Assembly: GCA_030592825.1 (NCBI GenBank)
Contig: JAUVIG010000276.1
Span: forward strand, 1 to 5,424
Origin: Chlorobiota bacterium
GTDB taxonomy: Bacteria; Bacteroidota; Bacteroidia; Bacteroidales; JAADGE01
DNA: 5,424 nt
Direction: 5' to 3'
Under the pieces are notes generated by a model, which had not been told where the DNA came from, made no database searches, and saw only the letters and a list, made by a program, of their open reading frames with translations. Positions 1 to 5,424 of the stretch are shown here, in pieces. Numbering within the stretch: the stretch's first letter is position 1; each line of letters opens with the position of its first letter. Made by a program: the position numbers and the translations under genes.

Positions 1-53
1 ATTTGAAAGTTAACCCAAATAAAATCAGTCGTGAATAATAAATTTAACTGCCT

Positions 54-85
54 CTAAATTAACAATTTATATTATAGTTGCCAAA
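54..85 (-). promoter_or_regulatory. Candidate Bacteroidota-type promoter pointing out of the left edge
   Basis: On the minus strand TTTG (85 to 82) is followed after 20 bases by TAATTTAG (61 to 54). The Bacteroidota pattern is TTTG, about 17 to 23 bases, then TAnnTTTG, so the second box has one mismatch (TTAG for TTTG). It would drive a leftward gene beyond the window. The surrounding stretch from 1 to 160 holds no open reading frame or other structure I can support. In sequence this AT-rich such matches arise by chance, so this is only a candidate. Confidence 0.22.
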
Positions 86-160
86 TGTTTTATGTGTTTT
101 TTTAACTTCATAAAGTAGAATTAATTATTTGTTCTAAAATTAAGATTAAATTATTTTTAC

Positions 161-226
161 CACAATGGACAAAAAAAACCACAAAGTTCATTTATAAACT
201 ATTGTGTTCTTTGTGAAAACTTTGTG
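161..226. repeat. Cluster of CACAAAG boxes in inverted and direct orientation
   Basis: CACAAT (161-166) and CACAAAGTT (180-188) are answered on the same strand by ATTGTG (201-206), CTTTGTG (209-215) and AACTTTGTG (218-226). The 180-188 and 218-226 arms form a perfect 9-bp inverted repeat around a 29-base spacer. The two CTTTGTG copies are direct repeats 11 bases apart. From memory, runs of CACAAAG/CTTTGTG boxes recur between genes in several environmental bacteria, so this may be one copy of a dispersed repeat family. That cannot be tested within this window. Confidence 0.55.
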
Positions 227-229
227 ATT
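171..229 (-). terminator. Possible intrinsic terminator of the secreted-protein gene
   Basis: Read on the minus strand, 229-218 (AATCACAAAGTT) pairs with 188-177 (AACTTTGTGGTT), a 12-bp stem with one G-U pair. It is followed by a run of eight U (178-171). The hairpin begins 39 bases after the stop codon of the preceding gene, which is the expected place. Against it, the 29-base loop is long, the stem is AT-rich, and the arms are also part of the CACAAAG box cluster, so the pairing may be incidental to the repeat. Confidence 0.42.
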
Positions 230-268
230 AATAATATAAAAGCTTATTCTTAACTAAACGAAATTAAT

Positions 269-997
269 TTACCACTTCAATATAATTCTGAAAACATTTT
301 CGGGTTCCAAACCGCTCACATCAACTTCACTGCAATTTGGTATATGATGAACCATAAGCTTGTTGTTTTGTTCTTGTATTGACTCTATACAGGTTCTTAA
401 AGATGCTGTAAGAATTTCACCTTTATGATATTTAAAAAAATAATGCAATCCTTCACTAAATCCGCCGTATTCTTGTACTGTCAAAAGAATAGTGTTAGTA
501 CAATCCTCAATCTTTTTAAAAGTTTTAATAATATCTATTCGTTGCGGATAGGTGTATCCTTCAATAACCCATGAGAGTTCTGCTATTGGAAAATCTTCCG
601 GCTTGCCCAAGAATTTATCGTTTTTTGTGTCGTAAAAGATAACTTGAATTAATCTTTCGCCTGTTCCTTGGTAGTTTGTTTCTTCATTTATATCCAATTC
701 ATGTACAATATTTTCATTAATCATATTCTCATAATCTTCGGGGATATCAGTCATAAAAATGTTAAAAGCAAGGGCTGTTATTCCGTTGTCAAGTTCAACG
801 ATAAAACATTCTTTCAAAGGTATTGTTGCATGGTTTTCCCAAACTTCCGTTACAAATACCTGATGGTCTTTAATGTATTTGACTTCATATTTTGTGAATA
901 CTTTTTTCAAAATGTTCAGCGTAATATCACAGTTAGTTTTTTGACTGTAACATACAGATGAAAGTATTATTAATGCAGATATAAGTATTGACTTCAT
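269..997 (-). CDS. Secreted protein of unknown function
   Basis: This 242-aa protein matches no family I recognise. The N-terminus is a classical Sec signal peptide: Lys2, a hydrophobic stretch from about residue 4 to 15, and a probable cleavage site after CYS (16-18) with Gln19 as the first mature residue, a style common in Bacteroidota. Cys16 is preceded by SSV rather than a lipobox (which needs Gly, Ala or Ser just before the Cys), so a lipoprotein is less likely. The mature chain of about 224 residues is soluble-looking, has no further membrane segment, and carries five cysteines (23, 64, 166, 203, 222). It mixes acidic loops with short beta-type hydrophobic runs. Export to the periplasm or beyond is inferred. 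An in-frame TAA lies two codons upstream of the ATG, so the start is well bounded. No Shine-Dalgarno is visible. It is the last gene of its unit, and a possible small ORF overlaps its start. Confidence 0.82.
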   Translation of the reverse strand: MKSILISALIILSSVCYSQKTNCDITLNILKKVFTKYEVKYIKDHQVFVTEVWENHATIPLKECFIVELDNGITALAFNIFMTDIPEDYENMINENIVHELDINEETNYQGTGERLIQVIFYDTKNDKFLGKPEDFPIAELSWVIEGYTYPQRIDIIKTFKKIEDCTNTILLTVQEYGGFSEGLHYFFKYHKGEILTASLRTCIESIQEQNNKLMVHHIPNCSEVDVSGLEPENVFRIILKW

Positions 998-1065
998 ATT
1001 TTATAAATTTTACCATCTTTAAATCCTTCGCCTTCGAATAAATTATTAATATCGGGTTTTATCAT
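994..1065 (-). CDS. Possible 23-aa small ORF coupled to the secreted-protein gene
   Basis: An ATG at 1065-1063 opens a 23-codon frame (MIKPDINNLF, then a segment ending KDGKIYKI). It stops at TGA 996-994, sharing ATGA with the start of the next gene. An in-frame TGA four codons upstream of the ATG prevents extension. The peptide is polar, with no signal or membrane segment. The ATGA junction is the usual arrangement for translational coupling, and the downstream gene has no visible ribosome binding site of its own, so a role as an upstream coupling ORF is possible. It could equally be the remnant of a longer gene or a chance frame in AT-rich DNA. No function is proposed. Confidence 0.3.
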   Translation of the reverse strand: MIKPDINNLFEGEGFKDGKIYKI

Positions 1066-1086
1066 TTTTAAGGTTCAAATATTTAC

Positions 1087-1094
1087 TAAATATA
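1087..1094 (-). promoter_or_regulatory. Candidate -7 element for the small ORF/secreted-protein unit
   Basis: On the minus strand 1094-1087 reads TATATTTA, matching the Bacteroidota -7 element TAnnTTTG except in the last base. It sits between the terminator of the upstream EF-G gene and the small ORF, where a promoter is required. A second near match, AATATTTG, lies at 1083-1076. Neither has a convincing TTTG at the right distance upstream; the nearest TTG copies (1100-1095) are too close. Low confidence. Confidence 0.22.
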
Positions 1095-1123
1095 CAACAA
1101 TATTGTCATTAATGGTTTTATAA

Positions 1124-1155
1124 AACAAAAAAACCGACCTTTACAGATCGGTTTT
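1124..1155 (-). terminator. Intrinsic terminator of the EF-G gene
   Basis: On the minus strand AAAACCGATCT (1155-1145) pairs with AGGTCGGTTTT (1140-1130) in an 11-bp stem with one G-U pair, closed by the four-base loop GTAA (1144-1141). A run of seven T (1133-1127, partly inside the stem), then G and TT, follows. The stem begins 26 bases past the EF-G stop codon. This is a classical Rho-independent terminator and the clearest regulatory element in the window. It ends the EF-G unit and separates it from the secreted-protein gene. The opposite strand lacks a good T-run, so it looks unidirectional. Confidence 0.87.
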
Positions 1156-1181
1156 ACAATTTATTTTCCTACATAAATGAA

Positions 1182-3251
1182 TTATTTTTCAGCTTTTTCT
1201 GCCTGCTTCTTCATATAATCTTCTTGAACAGCTTTCGGAAGTGGTTCATATTGATAGAATTCCATTGAATAATTAGCACGTCCGCTTGTAATATTTCTTA
1301 AAGTTGTAGCATAACCGAACATCTCCATCAAAGGAACATATCCGTTTAATTTTTGAGCACCTTTTCTGAAACGTCTCATGGTATCAATTTTACCTCTTCT
1401 TTTATTCAAGTCACCAACCACATTACCAATATAATCATCAGGTGTACTGATCTCAATTTTCATCATAGGTTCTAATAAAATCGGTTTTGCTTTTGCAAAT
1501 GCCTGTTTAAATAAAACAGATGCACAAGTTTGAAAAGCTCTGTCCGATGAGTCAACTGCATGATTACTTCCGTCCAATAACACAGCTTTTATGTCAACAA
1601 TCGGGAATTTAGCGAGAATTCCTTCTGTCATTGTTTTTTGAAGACCTTTACTGACTGCCGGTATAAATTCTCTCGGAATAACACCACCTTTTATTTTATC
1701 CACAAATTCATATCCGTTTCCTTTATTCGGTTCAAAACGAATAACTGCTTCTGCAAATTCACCTTTACCACCTGATTGTTTTGAATGTCTGTATTTATGT
1801 TCAATTTCCGTTGAGATAGTTTCTCTTAATGCAACTGAAGGCTCTCCTACTTCAACCTCAACTCTAAATTCGTCTTTTAATCTGTCGATAATGATTTCAA
1901 GATGCAATTCTCCCATTCCTGCAACAATGGTTTCATCAGTTTCGTCATTATATCTTGCATGGAACGACGGATCTTCATTAGAAAGTTTTGCTAATGCTTC
2001 ACCCAATTTTTTTCTGTCATTTTTATTTTCAGAACTAATTTTTAATTCAATAACCGATGGCGGAACGTGTATTGATTCCAGCAAGATATTATCATTAATA
2101 TCACATAAAGTATCGCCGGTTTTTGTTGCTTTCATACCAATAAGTGCAACTATTTCTCCGGCTTTTGCACTTGAAATTTCCTCTCTTTGTTTTGCTCTTA
2201 TTCTGAATATTCTTCCTACTCTTTCTTTTTTGCCTTTAGTTGAATTCATTAAAGGTACTCCGCTTTTAATTTCACCGGAAAAAATCCTGATAAATGTTTG
2301 TTGCCCGACATACGGATCATTTATCAGTTTAAAAGCCAAAGCAGAAAACGGTTCTTTACATGAAGGATTTCTTGTATATGTTTTTTCAGAATCATCTGCA
2401 TCTGTTCCTACAACTGCACCAACATCAACAGGTGAGGGTAAATAATCAATTACAGCATCTAACAGTAGTTCAACACCTTTATTTTTATAAGCGGCACCTG
2501 TAAAAACAGGAGTTATCATCAACTTTAAAATGGCAGAGCGTGCAGCTTTTTTCAATAATTCATAAGGAATATCCTTTTCATCCAGATAGAGTTCCATAAT
2601 TTCATCATTAAAATCAGAAAGCTTTTCAATAAGCAACTCTCTTGCTTTATCAGTTTCCTCTCTGTATTCAGCAGGAATTTCAATTTCCTGTCTTTCATTA
2701 TCTCCGAAAATGTATGCTTTATTTTTTATAACATCTACAATTCCGTTGAAATCTTCTTCTGATCCAATAGGTAATTGGAAAGGTACGGCATCGGCATCCA
2801 AAAATTCATTCATTTGAGAAACTACAGCCTGAAAATCGGCACCTGTTCTGTCCATTTTATTTACAAAACCGATTCTCGGAACTCTGTATCTGTCAGCCTG
2901 ATTCCAAACTGTTTCACTTTGAGGTTCAACGCCTCCCACAGCACAAAATAAAGCCACCATTCCGTCAATTACTCTTAATGAACGTTCAACTTCAATAGTA
3001 AAGTCAACGTGTCCGGGAGTATCAATGATATTAATTTGAAAATCTTGCCAATTACATGAGATTGCAGCAGAAGCAATCGTAATCCCTCTTTCTTGTTCTT
3101 GTTTCATAAAATCCATTGTAGCTTCACCGTCGTGAACTTCACCGACTTTACGTGTAACACCTGTATAGAATAAGATTCTTTCAGTAACTGTTGTTTTTCC
3201 CGCGTCAATGTGAGCTGCAATACCAATATTTCTTAATTTTTGAAGTCTCAT
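1182..3251 (-). CDS. fusA: Translation elongation factor G (divergent or extra copy)
   Basis: EF-G is the cytoplasmic GTPase that drives tRNA-mRNA translocation on the ribosome and, with RRF, helps split it after termination. At 689 aa this is full family length. The G domain has the P-loop AHIDAGKT (13-20), switch I RGITI (55-59), DTPGH (77-81) with catalytic His81, NKMD (131-134) and TGAAYKNKG (251-259). Domains II and III follow (about 300-470, with GMGELHLEI near 445-453). Domain IV (about 475-595) has loop SGGKGEFAE (493-501) and HAVDSS (564-569), where His564 corresponds to the translocation His583 of E. coli. Domain V contains GDLNKRRG (613-620) and EMFGY (643-647). The Lys-rich tail is AEKAEK. 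An in-frame TAA three codons upstream of the ATG fixes the start. The gene stands alone with its own terminator, not beside rpsL, rpsG or tuf. It lacks the few-residue insertion just before the DTPGH strand that I recall in Bacteroides and Flavobacterium str-operon EF-G, and its domain IV loop differs. It is probably an additional EF-G, but it could be the main one of an unusual lineage. Confidence 0.95.
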   Translation of the reverse strand: MRLQKLRNIGIAAHIDAGKTTVTERILFYTGVTRKVGEVHDGEATMDFMKQEQERGITIASAAISCNWQDFQINIIDTPGHVDFTIEVERSLRVIDGMVALFCAVGGVEPQSETVWNQADRYRVPRIGFVNKMDRTGADFQAVVSQMNEFLDADAVPFQLPIGSEEDFNGIVDVIKNKAYIFGDNERQEIEIPAEYREETDKARELLIEKLSDFNDEIMELYLDEKDIPYELLKKAARSAILKLMITPVFTGAAYKNKGVELLLDAVIDYLPSPVDVGAVVGTDADDSEKTYTRNPSCKEPFSALAFKLINDPYVGQQTFIRIFSGEIKSGVPLMNSTKGKKERVGRIFRIRAKQREEISSAKAGEIVALIGMKATKTGDTLCDINDNILLESIHVPPSVIELKISSENKNDRKKLGEALAKLSNEDPSFHARYNDETDETIVAGMGELHLEIIIDRLKDEFRVEVEVGEPSVALRETISTEIEHKYRHSKQSGGKGEFAEAVIRFEPNKGNGYEFVDKIKGGVIPREFIPAVSKGLQKTMTEGILAKFPIVDIKAVLLDGSNHAVDSSDRAFQTCASVLFKQAFAKAKPILLEPMMKIEISTPDDYIGNVVGDLNKRRGKIDTMRRFRKGAQKLNGYVPLMEMFGYATTLRNITSGRANYSMEFYQYEPLPKAVQEDYMKKQAEKAEK

Positions 3252-3260
3252 TATTAATGT

Positions 3261-3286
3261 TTATTTGTTTATTCGGTTATTTGTTT
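3261..3286. repeat. Short direct repeat in the EF-G leader
   Basis: TTATTTGTTT occurs at 3261-3270 and again at 3277-3286, 16 bases apart, and a further TTTGTTTAT-like run follows to about 3291. On the sense strand this gives a leader of repeated AAACAAATAA units ending about 10 bases before the ATG. An unstructured A-rich leader would favour translation initiation in a phylum that makes little use of Shine-Dalgarno pairing. Low complexity makes chance origin likely. Confidence 0.4.
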
Positions 3287-3535
3287 GTTTATCTGTATTC
3301 CTTATTGTTAAAAACTAATTCAATTTTAAATATGTTTTGTAACACCTCTAATTAAAAAGTCCGCAAAGGAAAGATATTTTTTTTAATATATGAATGTACT
3401 GATGAATATTTTTTTATTTTTTTACTTTGTAGGCTAAATTTTATTTTGAAGTGTTGTAAAAAACAGTTGTTTATTTTAAAGTGAAAGGGTATAAGACCAT
3501 AAATTTCATAAGTTCTTTTTCGTTTTTACTGCTTC

Positions 3536-3561
3536 AAAAAAAAGTAATAAAACAGTTTATT
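3536..3561 (-). terminator. Weak candidate terminator after ubiB
   Basis: On the minus strand AATAAA (3561-3556) can pair with TTTATT (3551-3546) across the loop CTGT. After AC comes a run of eight U (3543-3536). A further run of seven U (3572-3566) lies just after the ubiB stop. The stem is only 6 bp and entirely A-U, so by itself it would be unstable. I list it because it is the only terminator-like element between ubiB and the EF-G gene. Confidence 0.22.
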
Positions 3562-3576
3562 TCATAAAAAAACATC

Positions 3577-5268
3577 TTATATTTTCCCGTGACGAAAGAT
3601 AGAAATAAGAAGCCAAAAACCCATAATAGTTGCAGCAAGGAATCCGACAAGTCCAATAACCGGAATATTATTCCACAATGGGGGGATTTTTGAATGTACA
3701 ATTAAGGAAGAACCAATTGTTACGGATGCTAAAATAACAGCAAAAGTAATTCGGTTACTGATTTGCTCATGTTTGGCAAGCATAGGGTCAAGTCCTTTAT
3801 GTTCAATATCCATTTTTATTTTACCGGTTTTTACTTTTTCGATAATCTCGCGTATCTCAAAAGGAAGTTCTTTCGTCAGTTGCATCAATTCTTCGGAAGA
3901 AATGAAAAAATCTTTTGCAATTTTACGAATGTGCAGACGCTCCCGAACCATCTTTTTTATATAGGGTTCTATGTGTTTTGCTACATTATAGTCAGGGTCA
4001 AGGATTTCTCCATTACCTTGTTGCAGGAGTAATGACCTTCCCAATAAATACAAATCAGAAGGCATTTTTAAGTTGTTTTCAGGAAAGAATCTTATTAAAT
4101 CATTAATTAGAGCAGCCATGTCCATTTGTTCCAATGATTGATTAAAATATCTGTCTATAAGTTCAGTTATCTGTAACTCCAATTTTTGGCTTTTTACTTC
4201 ACCGGTTGTTTCACATAGTCTGAGTAAATTTCTGATAATTCTGTCGATATCATTGTTAACTGCCCCGGCAACCATTGACGTAATTAATTCTCTTGTTGTC
4301 CTCGTTAAAGTTCCCATCATTCCAAAATCAAGGAAACAGATTACGTTTTCAGGCAGTACAAAGACATTTCCGGGATGAGGATCAGCATGGAAAAACCCAA
4401 ATTCAAATATTTGTTTTAGTACCAAATCTCCACCTCTTTTTGCGATAATTTTCCGGTCAAGAGAATTGTCCTCAATACTTTTAATGTCTGAAATTTTTAT
4501 CCCTTCAATAAATTCCATTGTAAGAACCTTTTTTGTACTATAATTTCGGTAGAATTTAGGAACATAAATATTTTGGTCTTTTTGAAAGTTATTTCCAAAT
4601 CTTTCTATGTTTGAAGCTTCAACAGAGAAATTTAATTCTTTTCGGATAGCTCTTTCAAATTCTTCTACAATTTTAACAATATTAAAAGATTTCATACCTT
4701 CTACATGCTTCTCCATCATTACAGCGAGATGAAACATTATTTCCAAATCCGTTTCAATAATCCGATCAATTCCGGGGCGCTGCACTTTGACTGCAACCTC
4801 ATCTCCTTCAATTAGAATTGCCTTATGCACCTGAGCAATGGATGCAGCCGCAATAGGTTTAAGGGAAAAATTTTCAAACATTTCTGAAACCGACTTACCC
4901 AACTCTTGTTCAATAAGTGAAACAACTTTGGTTTCTGAAAAGGGAGGAACAGAATCCTGCAACTTTTTCAATTCAGGTATTAATTCAACAGGTATCAAAT
5001 CCGGCCTTGTACTCATTATCTGACCAAATTTGATAAACGTAGGGCCGAGTTCCTCTAAAACAAGACGCATACGTTCCCATCGAGAAAGGGCGGCTATTTT
5101 AGTTCCTGCTTTTCTGAAAACAACCTTCCTTCCAAAATCAAAAACGCTTTCCAGACGGGATTGGGAAACGACATCCTCAAACCCATATTTTGTAAGCACT
5201 TTGATAATTTCAAGATAGCGGTTGGCATGATGATATGTTCTGCCAATCATTTCGATCTTACGAATCAT
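3577..5268 (-). CDS. ubiB: UbiB/AarF/ABC1-family atypical kinase-like ATPase
   Basis: A full-length 563-aa member of the UbiB (COQ8/AarF/ABC1) family, membrane-bound ATPases with a protein-kinase-like fold needed for isoprenoid quinone synthesis or trafficking. Visible motifs in order: KFGQ (80-83) followed by STRPDLIP, the family's KxGQ signature; the alanine-rich loop AAASIAQVH (140-148) that replaces the kinase glycine loop; VAVKVQRPG (158-166) with ATP-site Lys161; ELNFSVEASN (211-220) at the ExD position; HADPHPGN (294-301) with Asp296 and Asn301; and the metal-binding DFG (314-316). Two hydrophobic segments near the C-terminus (about 506-526 and 534-557) are membrane anchors. Asn213 stands where ExD normally has Asp. 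The ATG overlaps the stop of the upstream phasin-like gene as ATGA, which supports this start and indicates translational coupling; no Shine-Dalgarno is seen. Bacteroidota generally use menaquinone, so a direct role in ubiquinone synthesis is unlikely; a lipid- or quinone-handling role is inferred. The substrate is unknown. Confidence 0.93.
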   Translation of the reverse strand: MIRKIEMIGRTYHHANRYLEIIKVLTKYGFEDVVSQSRLESVFDFGRKVVFRKAGTKIAALSRWERMRLVLEELGPTFIKFGQIMSTRPDLIPVELIPELKKLQDSVPPFSETKVVSLIEQELGKSVSEMFENFSLKPIAAASIAQVHKAILIEGDEVAVKVQRPGIDRIIETDLEIMFHLAVMMEKHVEGMKSFNIVKIVEEFERAIRKELNFSVEASNIERFGNNFQKDQNIYVPKFYRNYSTKKVLTMEFIEGIKISDIKSIEDNSLDRKIIAKRGGDLVLKQIFEFGFFHADPHPGNVFVLPENVICFLDFGMMGTLTRTTRELITSMVAGAVNNDIDRIIRNLLRLCETTGEVKSQKLELQITELIDRYFNQSLEQMDMAALINDLIRFFPENNLKMPSDLYLLGRSLLLQQGNGEILDPDYNVAKHIEPYIKKMVRERLHIRKIAKDFFISSEELMQLTKELPFEIREIIEKVKTGKIKMDIEHKGLDPMLAKHEQISNRITFAVILASVTIGSSLIVHSKIPPLWNNIPVIGLVGFLAATIMGFWLLISIFRHGKI

Positions 5269-5424
5269 CTTTTTTTACTTGTTTTTTTACTTAGCGAACT
5301 TTGCATCTTATCCAATTGTTCCTGGATTTCTCTCAGGTCTTCCCGGGTTGCCACACCTAACTTGTCAATAACCTTTTTTACCTGATCGTTAATCTTCTCC
5401 TCAATCTGCTGCTTTGTTTCTTCC
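5265..5424 (-). CDS. Phasin-family-like coiled-coil protein, C-terminal fragment
   Basis: Only the last 52 codons are in the window; the gene continues past the right edge, and its first complete codon is 5423-5421. The fragment is highly charged. It begins with an acidic/Gln helix (EETKQQIEEKI), continues with VKKVIDKLGVATREDLREI and a short coiled-coil segment (QEQLDKMQSSL), and ends in a basic Lys/Ser tail (KKTSKKR). The pattern of a charged helix, LG-x-A-T-x-E-D-L, then a short heptad helix matches the C-terminal half of small phasin-like or PHA-granule-associated proteins, which are often found just upstream of aarF/ubiB. The TGA stop overlaps the ubiB ATG by four bases, so the two are co-translated. 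The name does not prove that the organism makes polyhydroxyalkanoate; in many lineages these proteins have no known role. The family call is moderately confident from this fragment alone. Confidence 0.75.
   Translation of the reverse strand, partial: EETKQQIEEKINDQVKKVIDKLGVATREDLREIQEQLDKMQSSLSKKTSKKR

Larger units (their letters stand above)
3252..3576. other. AT-rich spacer between ubiB and the EF-G gene
   Basis: This 325-base stretch must hold the end of the ubiB transcript and the promoter and leader of the EF-G gene. The EF-G leader (minus strand, about 3300-3252) is A-rich, with several AAACAAA-like runs and no Shine-Dalgarno, as is usual in Bacteroidota. A weak -7-like TAGTTTTT occurs at 3317-3310, but no TTTG sits at a fitting distance upstream, so I do not call a promoter. 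I see no tRNA, riboswitch or credible coding frame. Two similar segments, AAAACAGTTGTTTATTTT (3459-3476) and AAAACAGTTTATTT (3549-3562), form an imperfect direct repeat that may be chance. Confidence 0.6.

Noticed and set aside
668..961. A 97-codon plus-strand frame opposite the secreted-protein gene
   Set aside because: The composition (Phe, Tyr, Cys, Ile-rich) is what the complement of AT-rich coding DNA gives; the minus-strand frame has a proper signal peptide and a bounded start.
1891..2445. A 184-codon open frame on the plus strand inside the EF-G gene
   Set aside because: It lies wholly antisense to a gene with unmistakable EF-G motifs, its translation is Ser/Phe/Ile-rich without domain features, and it has no context of its own.
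3257..3355. A 32-codon hydrophobic plus-strand frame in the EF-G leader
   Set aside because: It looks like a membrane peptide only because it reads the T-rich complement of an A-rich leader; no other support.
3460..3476. AAACAGTTGTTT near-palindrome
   Set aside because: It would leave a two-base loop and five A-T-dominated pairs, so it is not a plausible hairpin, and it is too imperfect for a confident operator.
3493..3520. A possible hairpin around AAGACCATAAATTTCATAAG with a following T-run on the plus strand
   Set aside because: Only the AAGA/TCTT ends pair; the interior does not form a continuous stem, and no plus-strand gene needs a terminator there.
3763..5385. Several short plus-strand frames opposite ubiB and the phasin-like gene (61-89 codons)
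   Set aside because: All are antisense to strongly supported coding sequence, and none shows a recognisable domain.
1..5424. CRISPR array, tRNA or rRNA gene, insertion sequence, defence or toxin-antitoxin system
   Set aside because: I looked for spaced repeats, cloverleaf arms, terminal inverted repeats with a transposase, and paired small genes, and found none that hold up.

Overview
The window comes from an AT-rich bacterial chromosome, most likely a member of the Bacteroidota. The clues are A/T-rich leaders with no recognisable Shine-Dalgarno sequence, a signal peptide ending in the Tyr-Ser-Gln style common in that phylum, and candidate promoters that loosely fit the TTTG / TAnnTTTG pattern. 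The assignment rests on style and recalled family sequences, not on a marker gene. All supported genes lie on the minus strand, so transcription runs from high to low coordinates.

Right part (5424 to 3577): the C-terminal end of a short, charged, coiled-coil protein resembling the phasin-family/PHA-granule-associated proteins often encoded next to aarF/ubiB genes. It overlaps by ATGA a complete UbiB/AarF/ABC1-family atypical kinase-like ATPase (563 aa) with two C-terminal membrane helices. The pair is almost certainly one operon, translationally coupled, whose promoter lies outside the window. The UbiB protein has Asn where the family's ExD motif normally has Asp.

Middle (3576 to 1125): a 325-nt AT-rich spacer, then a complete elongation factor G (689 aa) in its own transcription unit, closed by a clear intrinsic terminator. 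It keeps every GTPase motif and the domain IV translocation His. It is not flanked by rpsL, rpsG or tuf, and it lacks the small G-domain insertion I recall in the str-operon EF-G of Bacteroides and Flavobacterium, so it is probably an extra or divergent EF-G.

Left part (1124 to 1): a secreted protein of unknown function (242 aa). A possible 23-codon small ORF precedes it with an ATGA overlap. Beyond its stop lies an AT-rich region with a cluster of CACAAAG boxes in both orientations; the outer pair plus a run of eight U could act as a weak terminator. A low-confidence leftward promoter candidate lies near the left edge.

The window looks mostly like ordinary housekeeping sequence (translation, membrane/quinone-associated ATPase) plus one orphan secreted protein. 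I see no CRISPR array, RNA gene, mobile element or defence system. The points most worth checking are the isolated EF-G, the possible small ORF coupled to the secreted protein, the CACAAAG box cluster and the UbiB motif substitution.
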